From Pseudomonas viridiflava (GTDB lineage: Bacteria; Pseudomonadota; Gammaproteobacteria; Pseudomonadales; Pseudomonadaceae), in the NCBI RefSeq assembly GCF_900589395.1, contig NZ_UUIS01000075.1, positions 329,722 to 393,721 of the forward strand: 64,000 nucleotides of DNA. Direction: 5' to 3'. A program made the position numbers and the translations under genes. Shown one piece after another: positions 42,919-52,332 of the stretch. How positions within the stretch are numbered: position 1 is the stretch's first letter; each line of letters begins with the position of its first letter. The notes under the pieces were generated by a model. The model had not been told where the DNA came from, made no database searches, and saw nothing but the letters and a program-made list of their open reading frames with translations.

Positions 42919-44433
42919 ATGTCTATTCAACGCCCTACCCTGACCGACCTGGCCGAGGTCGGTTACCGCCTCGGCCTGGAGGCCAGCGAGCCGCTGCTGC
43001 GCGAGTACGCGGACATTCTCGAAGCCGTCTGGCAGGACTACGACCGCCTCGACACCCTCGCCAGCCCGCCGCCGGCCTTGCGCTACCCACGTGGTCCCGG
43101 TCAAGCGCCAGTGAACAACCCCTACAACGCCTGGTACGTGCGCACCGACATCCAGGGCGCCGCCACCGGCAAGCTGGCCGGCAAGCGCGTGGCGCTCAAG
43201 GACAATATCTGCCTGGCCGGCGTACCCATGATGAACGGGGCCTCGACCTTGCACGGCTACGTGCCGGACATCGATGCCACGGTGGCCACCCGCGTGCTGG
43301 ACGCCGGTGGGCAAATTCTGGGCAAGGCCCATTGCGAGTTCTTCTGCGTGTCGGGTAGCAGCCACACCAACGCCACCGGCGCGGTGCACAACCCGCGCAA
43401 TCCGGGGCACTCCACCGGCGGCTCATCGTCGGGCTGTGCGGCGCTGATCGCCGCCGGTGAAGTGGACCTGGGCATCGGCACCGACCAGGGCGGCTCGGTG
43501 CGCATCCCGGCGGCCTACTCCGGCATCTATGGCCTGAAGCCTACCCACGGCCTGATTCCCTATACCGGCATCATGCCCATCGAAATGACCCTGGACCACG
43601 CCGGGATCATGAGCGCCAACCTGACCGACAACGCCTTGATGCTCGAAGTGCTGGCCGGCGCCGATGGCCTGGACCCGCGGCAGGACCGGGTGGTGCCGAC
43701 CCAGGCTTACACCCAGGCGCTGGGCAAGGGCTGCGCGGGCCTGCGCATCGGTGTGGTGCGTGAAGGCTTCGGGCACGCCAACTCCGAGGCCGATGTCGAC
43801 GTGGCCGTGCGCCGTGCGGCGGCCCTGTTCAAAGACCTTGGCGCCCGGGTCAAGGACGTCTCGATCCCGCTGCATGCCCTGGGCCATGCGATCTGGACGC
43901 CAATTGCGGTGGAAGGCACCACCCAGTTGTTGCGCGGCTGCAATTACGGTTCGAACTGGAAAGGCCTGTACGTCGAGAGCCTGATGCAGGCGCAACAGGA
44001 CTGGCAGCGCAAGGCCGGGCAGTTTCCCCATGACCTGAAGACCTGCCTGCTGGCCGGTGACTATGCCTACCAGCGCTATGGCGGCCAGTACTACGCCAAG
44101 GCCCAGAACGCCGCGCGGCAGTTGCGCGCCGCCTACGACCGGCAATGGCAGGACTTCGACGTGCTGTTGATGCCCACCGTGCCGCTCAAGGCACCGAAGT
44201 TACCCGCAGCAGACGCCTCGGCCAGCGAGTGGGTGCAACGGGCGCTGGAAATGAACGCCAACACCGCGCCGTTCGATGTCACCGGTCACCCCGCGCTGTC
44301 GCTACCCTGTGGCCTGGCGGCGGACCTGCCCGTCGGCATGATGCTGGTGGCACGCGACTATGCCGAGGCCACGCTGTACCAGGTCGCACACGCCTTTGAA
44401 CAACAGATCGATTGGGAAAGCCTGAGCTCATGA
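42919..44433 (+). CDS. Amidase, amidase-signature family
   Basis: ATG 42919 has AAGGAACC upstream; the product is 504 residues. The catalytic Lys-cisSer-Ser triad is visible: K94 (VALKDNICLAG), S169 in GGSSSG, and S193 in DQGGSVRIPA, with the GIYGLKPTHG strand after it. These enzymes hydrolyse amides to acid plus ammonia. No signal peptide is present, so it acts in the cytoplasm on amide imported by the preceding ABC system. It is unrelated in fold to the nitrilase-type AmiE of P. aeruginosa, though the regulators downstream are AmiC/AmiR-like. The stop overlaps the next start (ATGA at 44430). Confidence 0.92.
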   Translation: MSIQRPTLTDLAEVGYRLGLEASEPLLREYADILEAVWQDYDRLDTLASPPPALRYPRGPGQAPVNNPYNAWYVRTDIQGAATGKLAGKRVALKDNICLAGVPMMNGASTLHGYVPDIDATVATRVLDAGGQILGKAHCEFFCVSGSSHTNATGAVHNPRNPGHSTGGSSSGCAALIAAGEVDLGIGTDQGGSVRIPAAYSGIYGLKPTHGLIPYTGIMPIEMTLDHAGIMSANLTDNALMLEVLAGADGLDPRQDRVVPTQAYTQALGKGCAGLRIGVVREGFGHANSEADVDVAVRRAAALFKDLGARVKDVSIPLHALGHAIWTPIAVEGTTQLLRGCNYGSNWKGLYVESLMQAQQDWQRKAGQFPHDLKTCLLAGDYAYQRYGGQYYAKAQNAARQLRAAYDRQWQDFDVLLMPTVPLKAPKLPAADASASEWVQRALEMNANTAPFDVTGHPALSLPCGLAADLPVGMMLVARDYAEATLYQVAHAFEQQIDWESLSS

Positions 44434-45551
44434 ACACGGACTACAAGGTCGGCCTGCTGTTTTCCAAAAGCAGCCTGACGGCAGATTCGGAAACCACCCA
44501 GGCCAATGCCACGCACCTGGCCATTGCCGAGGTCAACGACGCCGGCGGCCTGCATGGCCGGCCGCTGGTGGCGGTGGATGGTGACCCGGGCCCTGACCCT
44601 GCGCATTACCGCGACAGTGCTTTGCGCCTGTGCGACGAACAGCAGGTGCAGGTGCTGTTCGGCACCCACATGTCGAGCACGCGCAAACTGGTGCTGCCGG
44701 TGGTCGAAAGCCGGCGCCGCTTATTGTTCTACCCCACGCTCTACGAAGGATTCGAGTACTCGCCTTATTGCTATTACACAGGCTCCGCGCCGAACCAGAA
44801 CTCGGTGCAACTGGCGCGCTACGTGCTGGCGCATTTCGGCAACCGTGTGTTGTTCGTGGGCGGCTCGTACGTATACCCCTTCGAGTCCAACCGCATCATG
44901 CGCGAGCTGTTCGAGCAGGCCGGTGGCGAGGTGGTGGATGAAATCTACCTGCCGTTCCATGCCACCGCCGAGGATTTCGAGCGGGTGATGCACCAGGCGC
45001 GAGCCACGGCGCCGGATGCGATCTACTCGACCATCGTCGGCAGTGACATTCCGGCGCTGCACCGCGCCTATCGGCAGGCCGGTTTCGATCCGGCACGCAT
45101 GCCCATCGTCAGCCTGGCCACCAACGAGGTCGATGTCTTGCGCATGAGCGATGAAGAAGCCGAAGGGCATGTGTCGGCGGCGCCGTGGTTTTCGACCTTG
45201 CAGACGGCGGCCAGCCAGGCATTCGTGGCCCGTTACCGGGCGCGCTTTGGTGACCAGGCGCCGCTGACCGCCGGGGCCGAGGCGGCGTATTTCCAGGTGC
45301 ATCTGTTTGCCGAAGCGGCACGCCAGGCCGAGGGCGCGTCCATCGACGCGCTGCGCCAGAGCCTGGCCGGCGCGTCGTTCGACGCCCCGCAAGGGCGCGT
45401 GCAGATCGATGCCGACACCCAGCACACTTGGTTGTGGCCACGCATCGCGCGCCTGGACGCCAGGCGCCGCTTCGAGCTGGTGGTGCAGAGCGAGCAACCG
45501 GTCAAGCCCAGCCCCTACATGGTCGACTACCAACTGGACGGACAGCCATGA
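44430..45551 (+). CDS. AmiC-like amide-binding sensor protein
   Basis: A 373-residue type I periplasmic-binding-fold protein without a signal peptide (MNTDYKVGLLFSKSSLTADSE), so it stays in the cytoplasm like AmiC. Family segments include VLFGTHMSSTRKLVLPVVE, TLYEGFEYSPYCYYTGSAPNQNS, and AGAEAAYFQVHLFAEA. AmiC binds short amides and holds the antiterminator AmiR inactive until amide is present. The AmiR-like gene starts 17 nt after its stop, the same order as P. aeruginosa amiC-amiR. Role inferred from close structural and gene-order similarity. Confidence 0.88.
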   Translation: MNTDYKVGLLFSKSSLTADSETTQANATHLAIAEVNDAGGLHGRPLVAVDGDPGPDPAHYRDSALRLCDEQQVQVLFGTHMSSTRKLVLPVVESRRRLLFYPTLYEGFEYSPYCYYTGSAPNQNSVQLARYVLAHFGNRVLFVGGSYVYPFESNRIMRELFEQAGGEVVDEIYLPFHATAEDFERVMHQARATAPDAIYSTIVGSDIPALHRAYRQAGFDPARMPIVSLATNEVDVLRMSDEEAEGHVSAAPWFSTLQTAASQAFVARYRARFGDQAPLTAGAEAAYFQVHLFAEAARQAEGASIDALRQSLAGASFDAPQGRVQIDADTQHTWLWPRIARLDARRRFELVVQSEQPVKPSPYMVDYQLDGQP

Positions 45552-45567
45552 GCGCCGGGAGGGACAG

Positions 45568-46170
45568 ATGAATAGCGCCCCGTCGCTGTTGCGCGAACTC
45601 AAGGGCCTGCGCGTGCTGGTGATTCACCCGGTGGACGCCGAGGCGCGTGTGGTGCTCGACCAGTTGCAGCGCATCGGCTGCATCGTCGAGCAATGCTGGC
45701 CGGTGCCTGCATGCCTGCCGGAGCATACCGACGTGGTGCTGCTGGCCGTGGAACTCAGTCAGCGCCTGAACACCCAGGCGCTGGTCGAGGGCCTGAGCGA
45801 GCAGGCACCGCCGATCATCGCCGTGGTGGGGTACGAAAACCCCTCGATGCTGCAACTGGTGCTGGAAACCCAGCCGGCGGCGGTCATCGAGCGCCCACTG
45901 CGACCCTTCGGCCTGTTGACCCAGTTGCTGATGGCCCGCGCCGCCTGGCGTGCGCGCATCGACATGCTGGCCCAACTGCGCAAATTGCAGACCCGGCAGC
46001 CGGCGGTCTCGAAGATTTCCATGGCCAAGGCCCTGCTGATGGCCCGCCACCGCATCGGTGAAAACGACGCCCACCGCCGCCTGCAACGCGATGCCATGGC
46101 CAGCCGCACCAGCATGGAAGCGGTGGCCCAGACCATCATCGATGCCGGCCTGCCGCCCCAGCCCGACTAA
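45568..46170 (+). CDS. AmiR-like ANTAR antiterminator
   Basis: ATG 45568 has GGGAGGGAC upstream; the product is 200 residues. The first 120 residues are a receiver-like fold without a phospho-acceptor cluster (LRVLVIHPVDAEARVVLDQLQRIG). A coiled-coil segment follows (about 125-145), and the C-terminal three helices are the ANTAR domain (ISMAKALLMARHRIGENDAHRRLQRDAMASRTSMEAVAQTII). ANTAR proteins bind paired hexaloop hairpins in mRNA leaders and prevent termination. It presumably acts on the leader of its own operon at 38101-38348, under control of the AmiC-like protein. Confidence 0.9.
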   Translation: MNSAPSLLRELKGLRVLVIHPVDAEARVVLDQLQRIGCIVEQCWPVPACLPEHTDVVLLAVELSQRLNTQALVEGLSEQAPPIIAVVGYENPSMLQLVLETQPAAVIERPLRPFGLLTQLLMARAAWRARIDMLAQLRKLQTRQPAVSKISMAKALLMARHRIGENDAHRRLQRDAMASRTSMEAVAQTIIDAGLPPQPD

Positions 46171-46207
46171 GCACTGCGGTGCATCCAGAAATAGACAGAG
46201 GTTCTTT

Positions 46208-47359
46208 ATGCAAGCCTTCAATTTCAGTACCACCGCCCACCTGATCTGCGCCAGCGGCGCGGCGGCCCGACTGGCCGAGCATTGCGCCGAACGTGGCGCA
46301 CGCAACGTGCTGCTGGTGACCGACGCTGGCATTGTCCGCCATCACCTGCTGGACACGGTGCTGCCTGGCTTTGCCGCCGCCGGTATCAACCTGCAGGTGT
46401 ACAGCGACGTCCTGGCCGACCCGGCAGAAGCGCTGGTGCTGGCCGCCACCGAACAGGCGCAGGCCATGAGCGCCGACCTGATCGTCGGCTTTGGCGGTGG
46501 CAGTTCCATGGACACCGCCAAGCTGGTCGCCTACCTGGCGCATCCCGCACAACGCCAGGGCCTGAGCGACATCTATGGTGTCAACCAAGCCAGTGGTACC
46601 CGCCTGCCGTTGATTCAGGTGCCGACCACGGCCGGCACCGGCTCGGAGGTCACGCCGATTTCCATTGTCACCACCGCCACCGGCAAGTCCGGCGTGGTGT
46701 CGCCGCAATTGTTGCCGGACCTGGCCATTCTCGACGCGCAACTGACCGTTGGCCTGCCGGGTGCTGTGACCGCTGCCACGGGGATCGACGCCATGGTGCA
46801 CGCCATCGAGGCCTACACTAGCAAGCTGCGCAAGAACCCGATCTCTGACCTGCTGGCCCGCGAAGCGCTGCGCCTGCTGAGTACCCACCTGGAACAAGCC
46901 GTGCGTGAACCGCAAGACCTTGAGGCCCGCCAGGCCATGCTGCTGGGAGCGTGCCTGGCCGGGCAAGCCTTTGCCAACGCTCCGGTGGCCGCGGTGCATG
47001 CACTGGCCTACCCGCTGGGCACCACCTTCCACCTGCCCCACGGGCTGTCGAATGCGCTGGTGCTCAATCAGGTGCTGGCGTTCAACCTGCCCGATGCCCG
47101 CGAGCACTACGCCGCACTGGCGCCTTGCGTGCTAGGTGAGCGACTGGCTCCGGGCGACGCAGCCGCGCAGTTCATCGACGAGATGCAGCGCCTCCATGCC
47201 GCTGTCGGCCTGCCGTTGCGCCTGCGCGATGCCGGGGTCACCCTGGAAAGCCTGCCTGAACTGGCCCGCAGTGCGATGCAACAGCAGCGCCTGCTGGTCA
47301 ATAACCCGCGCACTGTCCTGGAAGCGGATGCCCTGGCAATCTATACCGCCGCCTATTGA
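46208..47359 (+). CDS. Iron-containing alcohol dehydrogenase
   Basis: A 383-residue group III alcohol dehydrogenase. It has the nucleotide loop GFGGGSSMDTAK, the PTTAGTGSEVT motif, and metal ligands Asp/His in GIDAMVHAIEAYTS and His in AAVHALAYPLG and HLPHGLSNALVL. It lies 37 nt after the ANTAR gene on the same strand, so it may be the last gene of the amide operon, perhaps handling an alcohol or aldehyde from the amide's carbon part. The start at ATG 46208 follows the segment AGAGGTTCTTT. Substrate unknown. Confidence 0.88.
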   Translation: MQAFNFSTTAHLICASGAAARLAEHCAERGARNVLLVTDAGIVRHHLLDTVLPGFAAAGINLQVYSDVLADPAEALVLAATEQAQAMSADLIVGFGGGSSMDTAKLVAYLAHPAQRQGLSDIYGVNQASGTRLPLIQVPTTAGTGSEVTPISIVTTATGKSGVVSPQLLPDLAILDAQLTVGLPGAVTAATGIDAMVHAIEAYTSKLRKNPISDLLAREALRLLSTHLEQAVREPQDLEARQAMLLGACLAGQAFANAPVAAVHALAYPLGTTFHLPHGLSNALVLNQVLAFNLPDAREHYAALAPCVLGERLAPGDAAAQFIDEMQRLHAAVGLPLRLRDAGVTLESLPELARSAMQQQRLLVNNPRTVLEADALAIYTAAY

Positions 47360-48297
47360 GCTAGGGGGCGCTTGTCGGCGCCCCCTAGCTCGATCCGGTA
47401 ATACGCCTGCGCAGTCCCCTGGAAAAAAGCCTCCTGCTGCGCCGGCGTATCCTCGGCCAGAAAATCCGCCATGTGCCGTACCAGGTCGCCATAACCGATC
47501 CGCAACCCGGCCACCGGAAAATTGCTGGCAAACATGCAGCGATCATGGCCGAACAGCGCCAGTGTCTCGCGCACGATGCGCCGGTTCTCATCGACCCGCC
47601 AGCCCGGCGCCGGCAAGCCGAACTCCGAGACCTTGACTGCCACCCGCGGCAGGCGGGCCAAGGCCTGCATGCCGCGGTGCCAGCCGGCCAGCCCTTCAGG
47701 GCTGCGGTCCCAGGGCAGCCCGGTATGGTTAAGGATTACCGGCAGGTCAGGAAAGCTTTCCAGCAACTGCGCCGCCTCCTCCAGGTGCCACCAGGGCACG
47801 CGCAGGTCCCAGGACAGTCCATGACGTTGCAACAAGCGCAAGCCGTGGTGCCAGGCAGGATCCTGCAAGCTGCCCGGCGTGCCCTTGACCGCATCACGCT
47901 GTGCAGCGCCCTTGGCAGTCACGGGTTTGCAACGGATACCGCGCAGCAACGGCGATTGGGCATGCGCCTCCAGCAGCGGCTCGGCCACGGCCTGATCGGT
48001 CAGCGGTGCCCAGGCCACCAGCGCCGTGGGCAACGATGAGCGGGCGTGCAGCGCGGTCAGCCACTGGGTTTCCCTGACCGGCTGGCTGCGCTCATGCTCG
48101 GCCTCGCAATGCACCGAGGCCAACAGCCGAAACTCACGGGCATCATGACGCAGGTCTTCAGGCAGGTAGTTGCGACGCAGCGCCTGGTAGTCGCCCAGAA
48201 AGAAGCCGGGGTCGCCCTCACCCTGCAACCACGGATACGCCAGCCGGGACAGGTCCCAGAGGTGGTGATGGGCATCGATCAGGGCGAGTGGCGTCAT
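47353..48297 (-). CDS. Amidohydrolase family protein (lactonase-type TIM barrel)
   Basis: A 314-residue protein of the amidohydrolase_2 family (YitF/L-fuconolactonase/PDC hydrolase type). The N-terminal metal motif is IDAHHHLWDLSRLAYPWL; DLRVPWWHLEEA and LPVILNHTGLPWDRSPEG come later, and the catalytic Asp region is FASNFPVAGL. These enzymes hydrolyse sugar lactones or related esters. The upstream gene's stop overlaps its start (ATGA at 48294). It is the last gene of the minus-strand operon that begins with the dehydratase at 53508. Its own stop (47353-47355) lies 7 nt inside the end of the alcohol dehydrogenase gene. Confidence 0.85.
   Translation of the reverse strand: MTPLALIDAHHHLWDLSRLAYPWLQGEGDPGFFLGDYQALRRNYLPEDLRHDAREFRLLASVHCEAEHERSQPVRETQWLTALHARSSLPTALVAWAPLTDQAVAEPLLEAHAQSPLLRGIRCKPVTAKGAAQRDAVKGTPGSLQDPAWHHGLRLLQRHGLSWDLRVPWWHLEEAAQLLESFPDLPVILNHTGLPWDRSPEGLAGWHRGMQALARLPRVAVKVSEFGLPAPGWRVDENRRIVRETLALFGHDRCMFASNFPVAGLRIGYGDLVRHMADFLAEDTPAQQEAFFQGTAQAYYRIELGGADKRPLAQ
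47358..47391. terminator. Perfect hairpin spanning convergent gene ends
   Basis: A 14-bp perfect stem (GAGCTAGGGGGCGC / GCGCCCCCTAGCTC) with loop TTGTCG. It covers the end of the alcohol dehydrogenase stop codon and encodes the last residues of the minus-strand amidohydrolase. No U-tract follows on either strand. It could end or protect both transcripts. Confidence 0.55.
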
Positions 48298-49220
48298 ACC
48301 ACGATCACCTGCGACACGTCGGGCTCCAGCAAGGTATTGAAGTAACGCGTCACTTGCCGGGTCTGCAGGTCGAGCATCCCGACGCGCTGGTCCTTCAAGG
48401 TCACGAACGCCAGGTCCTTGGTGGGGTGAAAGCTCATGGCAATGGCGGTGCTGGCCAGGTCGATGCGCCCCAGCTCGTTGAGCGCAGTGTCGAACACCGA
48501 CAGCGAGGTTTCGCCGTAGTTGGTGACATACAGCCGGTCATTACGGTCACGGTAGATGCGCGTCGGGTCGATGCCGGTCTTGCCCCGGGCGACAATCTCC
48601 AGGCTGTCGGTGTCTACGGCCACGATCGAGTTGTCACTGCGGGTGGCCACGTACAGTACTTTTTCGTCGGCACTGAAGCAGTTGCCCTCAGGCCGCCCAC
48701 CCGGTTGCAACGGTTGTGGCGCCTGGGTCGGGTCCTGTGGTTTGAGGCGGGTCACCGTGTTGCTGAGCAGGTTCAGGGCAAAGGCTGTCTCGCCGTCGCG
48801 GGTCAGGGCGACCAGGTGACTCTTGTAGCCGCCCGAGGGAATGGCCCGGTCCGGCACGTCACGCTCTTGCGGCGCATCGAAGATCAGCAGGGTCGAATCA
48901 CCTTCGCTCAGCACATACAGACGGCCTTGCTCGTCCATGGCCAGCCCGTGCGGGCGGCGATACGGCCAGATGTCCAGCGTGCGCACGTGCTTGCGCGCCT
49001 GCAGGTCGATGACGAAGATCGAGGTGCCGCCCTCGCCTTTATGGCTGGAGGTTTCAATGCCGTAGTGGCCGACATAGGCATAGCGGTTCTGGGCGTCCAC
49101 AACGAACTCGTGGGGGAAGTCCGGCAGGCGGATGTGCTCCAGGGCATCGCCGCTTGCAACGTCATAGAAACTGAAGGTATGGGCACATTTTTCAACCAGC
49201 AACAGGATTTCACGACTCAT
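48294..49220 (-). CDS. YncE-like beta-propeller protein
   Basis: ATG 49220 has GGAG 8 nt upstream; the product is 308 residues without a signal peptide. It has seven-bladed propeller repeats (ALEHIRLPDFPHEFVVDAQNRYAYVGHYG, then RPHGLAMDEQGRLYVLSEGDSTLLIF). Related proteins include lactonase-like YncE and cytoplasmic binding proteins. It sits between the MFS gene and the amidohydrolase, so a gluconolactonase-like or sugar-acid-binding role is plausible. The precise function cannot be told. Confidence 0.82.
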   Translation of the reverse strand: MSREILLLVEKCAHTFSFYDVASGDALEHIRLPDFPHEFVVDAQNRYAYVGHYGIETSSHKGEGGTSIFVIDLQARKHVRTLDIWPYRRPHGLAMDEQGRLYVLSEGDSTLLIFDAPQERDVPDRAIPSGGYKSHLVALTRDGETAFALNLLSNTVTRLKPQDPTQAPQPLQPGGRPEGNCFSADEKVLYVATRSDNSIVAVDTDSLEIVARGKTGIDPTRIYRDRNDRLYVTNYGETSLSVFDTALNELGRIDLASTAIAMSFHPTKDLAFVTLKDQRVGMLDLQTRQVTRYFNTLLEPDVSQVIVV

Positions 49221-49262
49221 ATCGATACTCCGCAAGGGATGGCAATCAGGAATGGATGACAA

Positions 49263-50561
49263 TCAACGTTCGCAACGCACAGGCAGGAACAGCGCCAGCA
49301 CAGCGGCCAGGGCCAGGGACATGGCCAGGGCATAGATGCCGGCGCCCTGGTCGTAATAGGTGATCAACAGACCGACGATGTACGGGCCGCAGAACCCGCC
49401 CAGGTTACCCAGCGCGTTGATCAGCCCGCGTGCACCGCCTGCCGCTTCGGCGCTGAACAATTTGGGCGGAATGGTCCAGAATACGCCCGCCGCCGATTGC
49501 AGGAAAAAGCCGCAACCGACCAGCGCACTGTAGGCCAGCCAGATGTTTTCACGCAGCACCACCGACAAGAACAGGCACGCGGCGAACCCGGCCAGGGGAA
49601 TGCAGACAAAGATGCGCCGCTTGCCGGTGCGGTCCGAGAGGTTGGAAAACAGGAACATGCCAGCCAGCGCGCCCAGGAACGGCAGGACCGACAGCATCCC
49701 GACCATGCCCATGCCGCTGTGGGTCAGGTTCTTGATGATGGTGGGCAACCACAGGGTGAAGCCGTAGATGCCGAACTGATAGAAAAAGTTGACCGCAATC
49801 AGGTGCCAGAGGGTGCTGTCCGGCAGAATCTCACGCAGCGACTGACTGCCCTTGCCTTCCTCGCGCAGTCTCTCCTGCTCCTCACGCAAGGTATTGACCA
49901 GGTAATCGCGTTCTTCATCCGAGATCCACTTGGCCTCCTGCGGCCGGTCGCTGATGGTGAAGCACCACAGCACCATGACCAGCGCCGACAGCACACCGGC
50001 GACGATGAACAGCATGCGCCAGTCATAGACCGCAATGATCCAGCCGGCCAGTGGCGCACTGATGATGCCGGCCAGCGGCACGAACATGATCACAATAGCG
50101 TTGGCCCGACCGCGCTCATGGTCCGGGAACCAATTGGCAATCATGGTCAGCACCACCGGCAGCATGCCGCCCTCGGCCACCCCGAGGGCAAACCTCAGGA
50201 TCAGCAGCTCATACTCGTTGCGCACAAAACCGGTGAGCACCGAAAGTACCGCCCAGGCCAGCAGCGACCAACCGATGAAGGTCTTGCCACTGCCATGCAC
50301 GGCCAGCTTGCCGCCCGGCACCTGCAAGAACAGGTAACCGATAAAGAAAATGCCGCCGGCAAATCCCACCATGCTGGCCGGTACGCCCAGGTCGCTGGCC
50401 ATGCCACCGGGCATGGCAAAGGCGATACTGATGCGGTCCATATAAGACATGATGCACGTGATCAGAATGGGCGGAATGACCCGCAGCCAGCGCTGGTTGG
50501 CCACCCGCGCCCCGGTGGTGGCCGAGGTGCGGACATCGACGTTATCAAGGGTACGGCTCAT
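49263..50561 (-). CDS. MFS transporter, anion:cation symporter (ACS) type
   Basis: A 432-residue transporter with about 12 helices. It has the ACS-family start (IPPILITCIMSYMDRISIAFAMPGGMASDLGVP) and RFALGVAEGGMLPVVLTMIANWFPDHERGRA, as in carriers for galactonate, glucarate and phthalate-type acids. It is 42 nt before the beta-propeller gene in transcription order and follows the aldehyde dehydrogenase gene by 126 nt. It likely imports the sugar acid degraded by the operon. A second ACS carrier is in the neighbouring block (55836-57182). Confidence 0.9.
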   Translation of the reverse strand: MSRTLDNVDVRTSATTGARVANQRWLRVIPPILITCIMSYMDRISIAFAMPGGMASDLGVPASMVGFAGGIFFIGYLFLQVPGGKLAVHGSGKTFIGWSLLAWAVLSVLTGFVRNEYELLILRFALGVAEGGMLPVVLTMIANWFPDHERGRANAIVIMFVPLAGIISAPLAGWIIAVYDWRMLFIVAGVLSALVMVLWCFTISDRPQEAKWISDEERDYLVNTLREEQERLREEGKGSQSLREILPDSTLWHLIAVNFFYQFGIYGFTLWLPTIIKNLTHSGMGMVGMLSVLPFLGALAGMFLFSNLSDRTGKRRIFVCIPLAGFAACLFLSVVLRENIWLAYSALVGCGFFLQSAAGVFWTIPPKLFSAEAAGGARGLINALGNLGGFCGPYIVGLLITYYDQGAGIYALAMSLALAAVLALFLPVRCER

Positions 50562-50687
50562 GCGCAGGCCCTCCGTGCAGTCGAATGACTTGCAGCGGGA
50601 GCCACGTTGGAAGTGTCCGTCATCATGGTGTCCTTTTTAATTATTGTTGTCAGTCGTCGGTAACGCAGTGATAGGGATGACGAGGCC

Positions 50688-52277
50688 TCAAACGGCGCGT
50701 GTCGTGCCCTCCTCGGCCTGCCCATCGACCAGGCGCCGGATACCCAGCGGGTTGGCGTCCTTGAGTGCATCGGGCAACAGGGCGTCGGGGTAATTCTGGA
50801 AACACACCGGGCGCAGGAAACGGTCGATCGCCAGCGAGCCCACCGAGGTGCCGCGCGAATCGGACGTCGCCGGGTACGGTCCGCCATGCACCATGGCATC
50901 GCAAACTTCAACGCCGGTCGGGTAGCCATTGAGCAGGATACGACCGACCTTTTCCTGCAAGGCCTCGAGCAGCCAGGCATGGCTGGCCAGCTCTTGCGGC
51001 TCGCCGATCACGGTGGCGGTAAGCTGGCCGCTGAGGCCCTCGATGGCTTGCTTGAGCATCGTTTCATTCTCCAGCTCGACCACCACGGTGGCCGGACCAA
51101 AGACTTCTTCCTGCAACACTTCATCACCCTCCAGCAGCAGCCGCGCCTGGGCCTGGAACAGGTGTGCGCAGGCCTGGTTGCCCTGCTGTGCCTGCCCGGC
51201 CAGAAGTTCAATCCCGGTATGCGCCTTCAGGCGTTGCAAACCCTGTTCATAGCTGGCCAGGGTGCCGGCATTGAGCATGGTTTGCGGCGCCTGGTCGGCC
51301 AAGTGGGCGCCCAGTGGCTTGATAAAGGCGCTGAAGGCCTCGCTGCGCACGCCAATCACCAGGCCGGGGCTGGTGCAGAACTGGCCGCACCCCAGCGCCA
51401 CCGAACCGGCCAGCTCGCGGGCAATCCGCTCGCCATGCAGGCTCAGGGCCTGGGGCAGCACGAACACCGGGTTGATGCTCGACATCTCGGCGAACACCGG
51501 AATCGGCCGTGGCCGTTGCGCCGCCAACTGGCTCAGGGCATTGCCGCCCTTGAGCGAGCCGGTAAAGCCCACCGCCGCCATCGCCGGATGACTGACCAGC
51601 CACTGGCCGACGCCAGCGCCGTAAATCATGTTGAACACGCCCGGCGGCATGCCCGTGTGTTCGGCTGCGCGGATGATCGCCTCGGCCACGCGCTCGGCGG
51701 TTGCCATATGCCCGCTATGGGCCTTGAACACCACCGGGCAGCCGGCGGCCAGCGCCGAAGCGGTGTCGCCGCCGGCGGTGGAAAAGGCCAGCGGGAAATT
51801 ACTGGCACCAAACACCGCGACCGGGCCCACCCCGATGCGCATCTGCCGCAGGTCCGGCCGGGGCAGCGGCTGGCGCTGCGGCAAGGCGCGGTCGATACGG
51901 GCGCCATAGAAATCGCCGCGGCGCAGTACCTTGGCAAACAGGCGCATCTGGCCGCTGGTACGCGCCCGTTCACCCTGGATACGCGCCGCCGGCAAGGCGG
52001 TTTCGGCACACACCAGGTCAATGAACCCGGCCTCCAGTGCGTCCAGTTCGTCGGCGATCCGGTCCAGGAACGCCGCGCGTTGCCCGGCCGGCAGGTTGCG
52101 GAAAATCGGGTAAGCCGCTTGCGCCGCGCGGGCAGCCTGGTCGACCTCGGCTTCGGTGGCCTGCACGAAGGCCTGCGCCAGCGGCTCGCCGGTGCTGGCT
52201 GCCACGCTGTGCAGCAGAACCGAGCCTTGCGCGCTGCGCTGGCCGTTGATGAAATTGTGTCCGTAATGGGATGACAT
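50688..52277 (-). CDS. 2,5-dioxovalerate (alpha-ketoglutarate semialdehyde) dehydrogenase
   Basis: A 529-residue NADP-type aldehyde dehydrogenase of the ketoglutaric-semialdehyde group: GASNFPLAFSTAGGDTASALAAGCPVVFKAHSGH, catalytic Cys in CGQFCTSPGLV, and the catalytic Glu in FAEMSSINPVF. It is the enzyme that turns 2,5-dioxopentanoate to 2-oxoglutarate in oxidative pentose, glucarate and hydroxyproline pathways. Its position beside an enolase-superfamily dehydratase suggests an oxidative sugar-acid route ending in 2-oxoglutarate. The intervening deoxyketo-acid dehydratase is not in this window. Confidence 0.9.
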   Translation of the reverse strand: MSSHYGHNFINGQRSAQGSVLLHSVAASTGEPLAQAFVQATEAEVDQAARAAQAAYPIFRNLPAGQRAAFLDRIADELDALEAGFIDLVCAETALPAARIQGERARTSGQMRLFAKVLRRGDFYGARIDRALPQRQPLPRPDLRQMRIGVGPVAVFGASNFPLAFSTAGGDTASALAAGCPVVFKAHSGHMATAERVAEAIIRAAEHTGMPPGVFNMIYGAGVGQWLVSHPAMAAVGFTGSLKGGNALSQLAAQRPRPIPVFAEMSSINPVFVLPQALSLHGERIARELAGSVALGCGQFCTSPGLVIGVRSEAFSAFIKPLGAHLADQAPQTMLNAGTLASYEQGLQRLKAHTGIELLAGQAQQGNQACAHLFQAQARLLLEGDEVLQEEVFGPATVVVELENETMLKQAIEGLSGQLTATVIGEPQELASHAWLLEALQEKVGRILLNGYPTGVEVCDAMVHGGPYPATSDSRGTSVGSLAIDRFLRPVCFQNYPDALLPDALKDANPLGIRRLVDGQAEEGTTRAV

Positions 52278-52332
52278 GAAAGCTCCTGGGGCCAGGGCGC
52301 CGCCCGCTCGGGCGACGCTCGCCGACCGGTGA

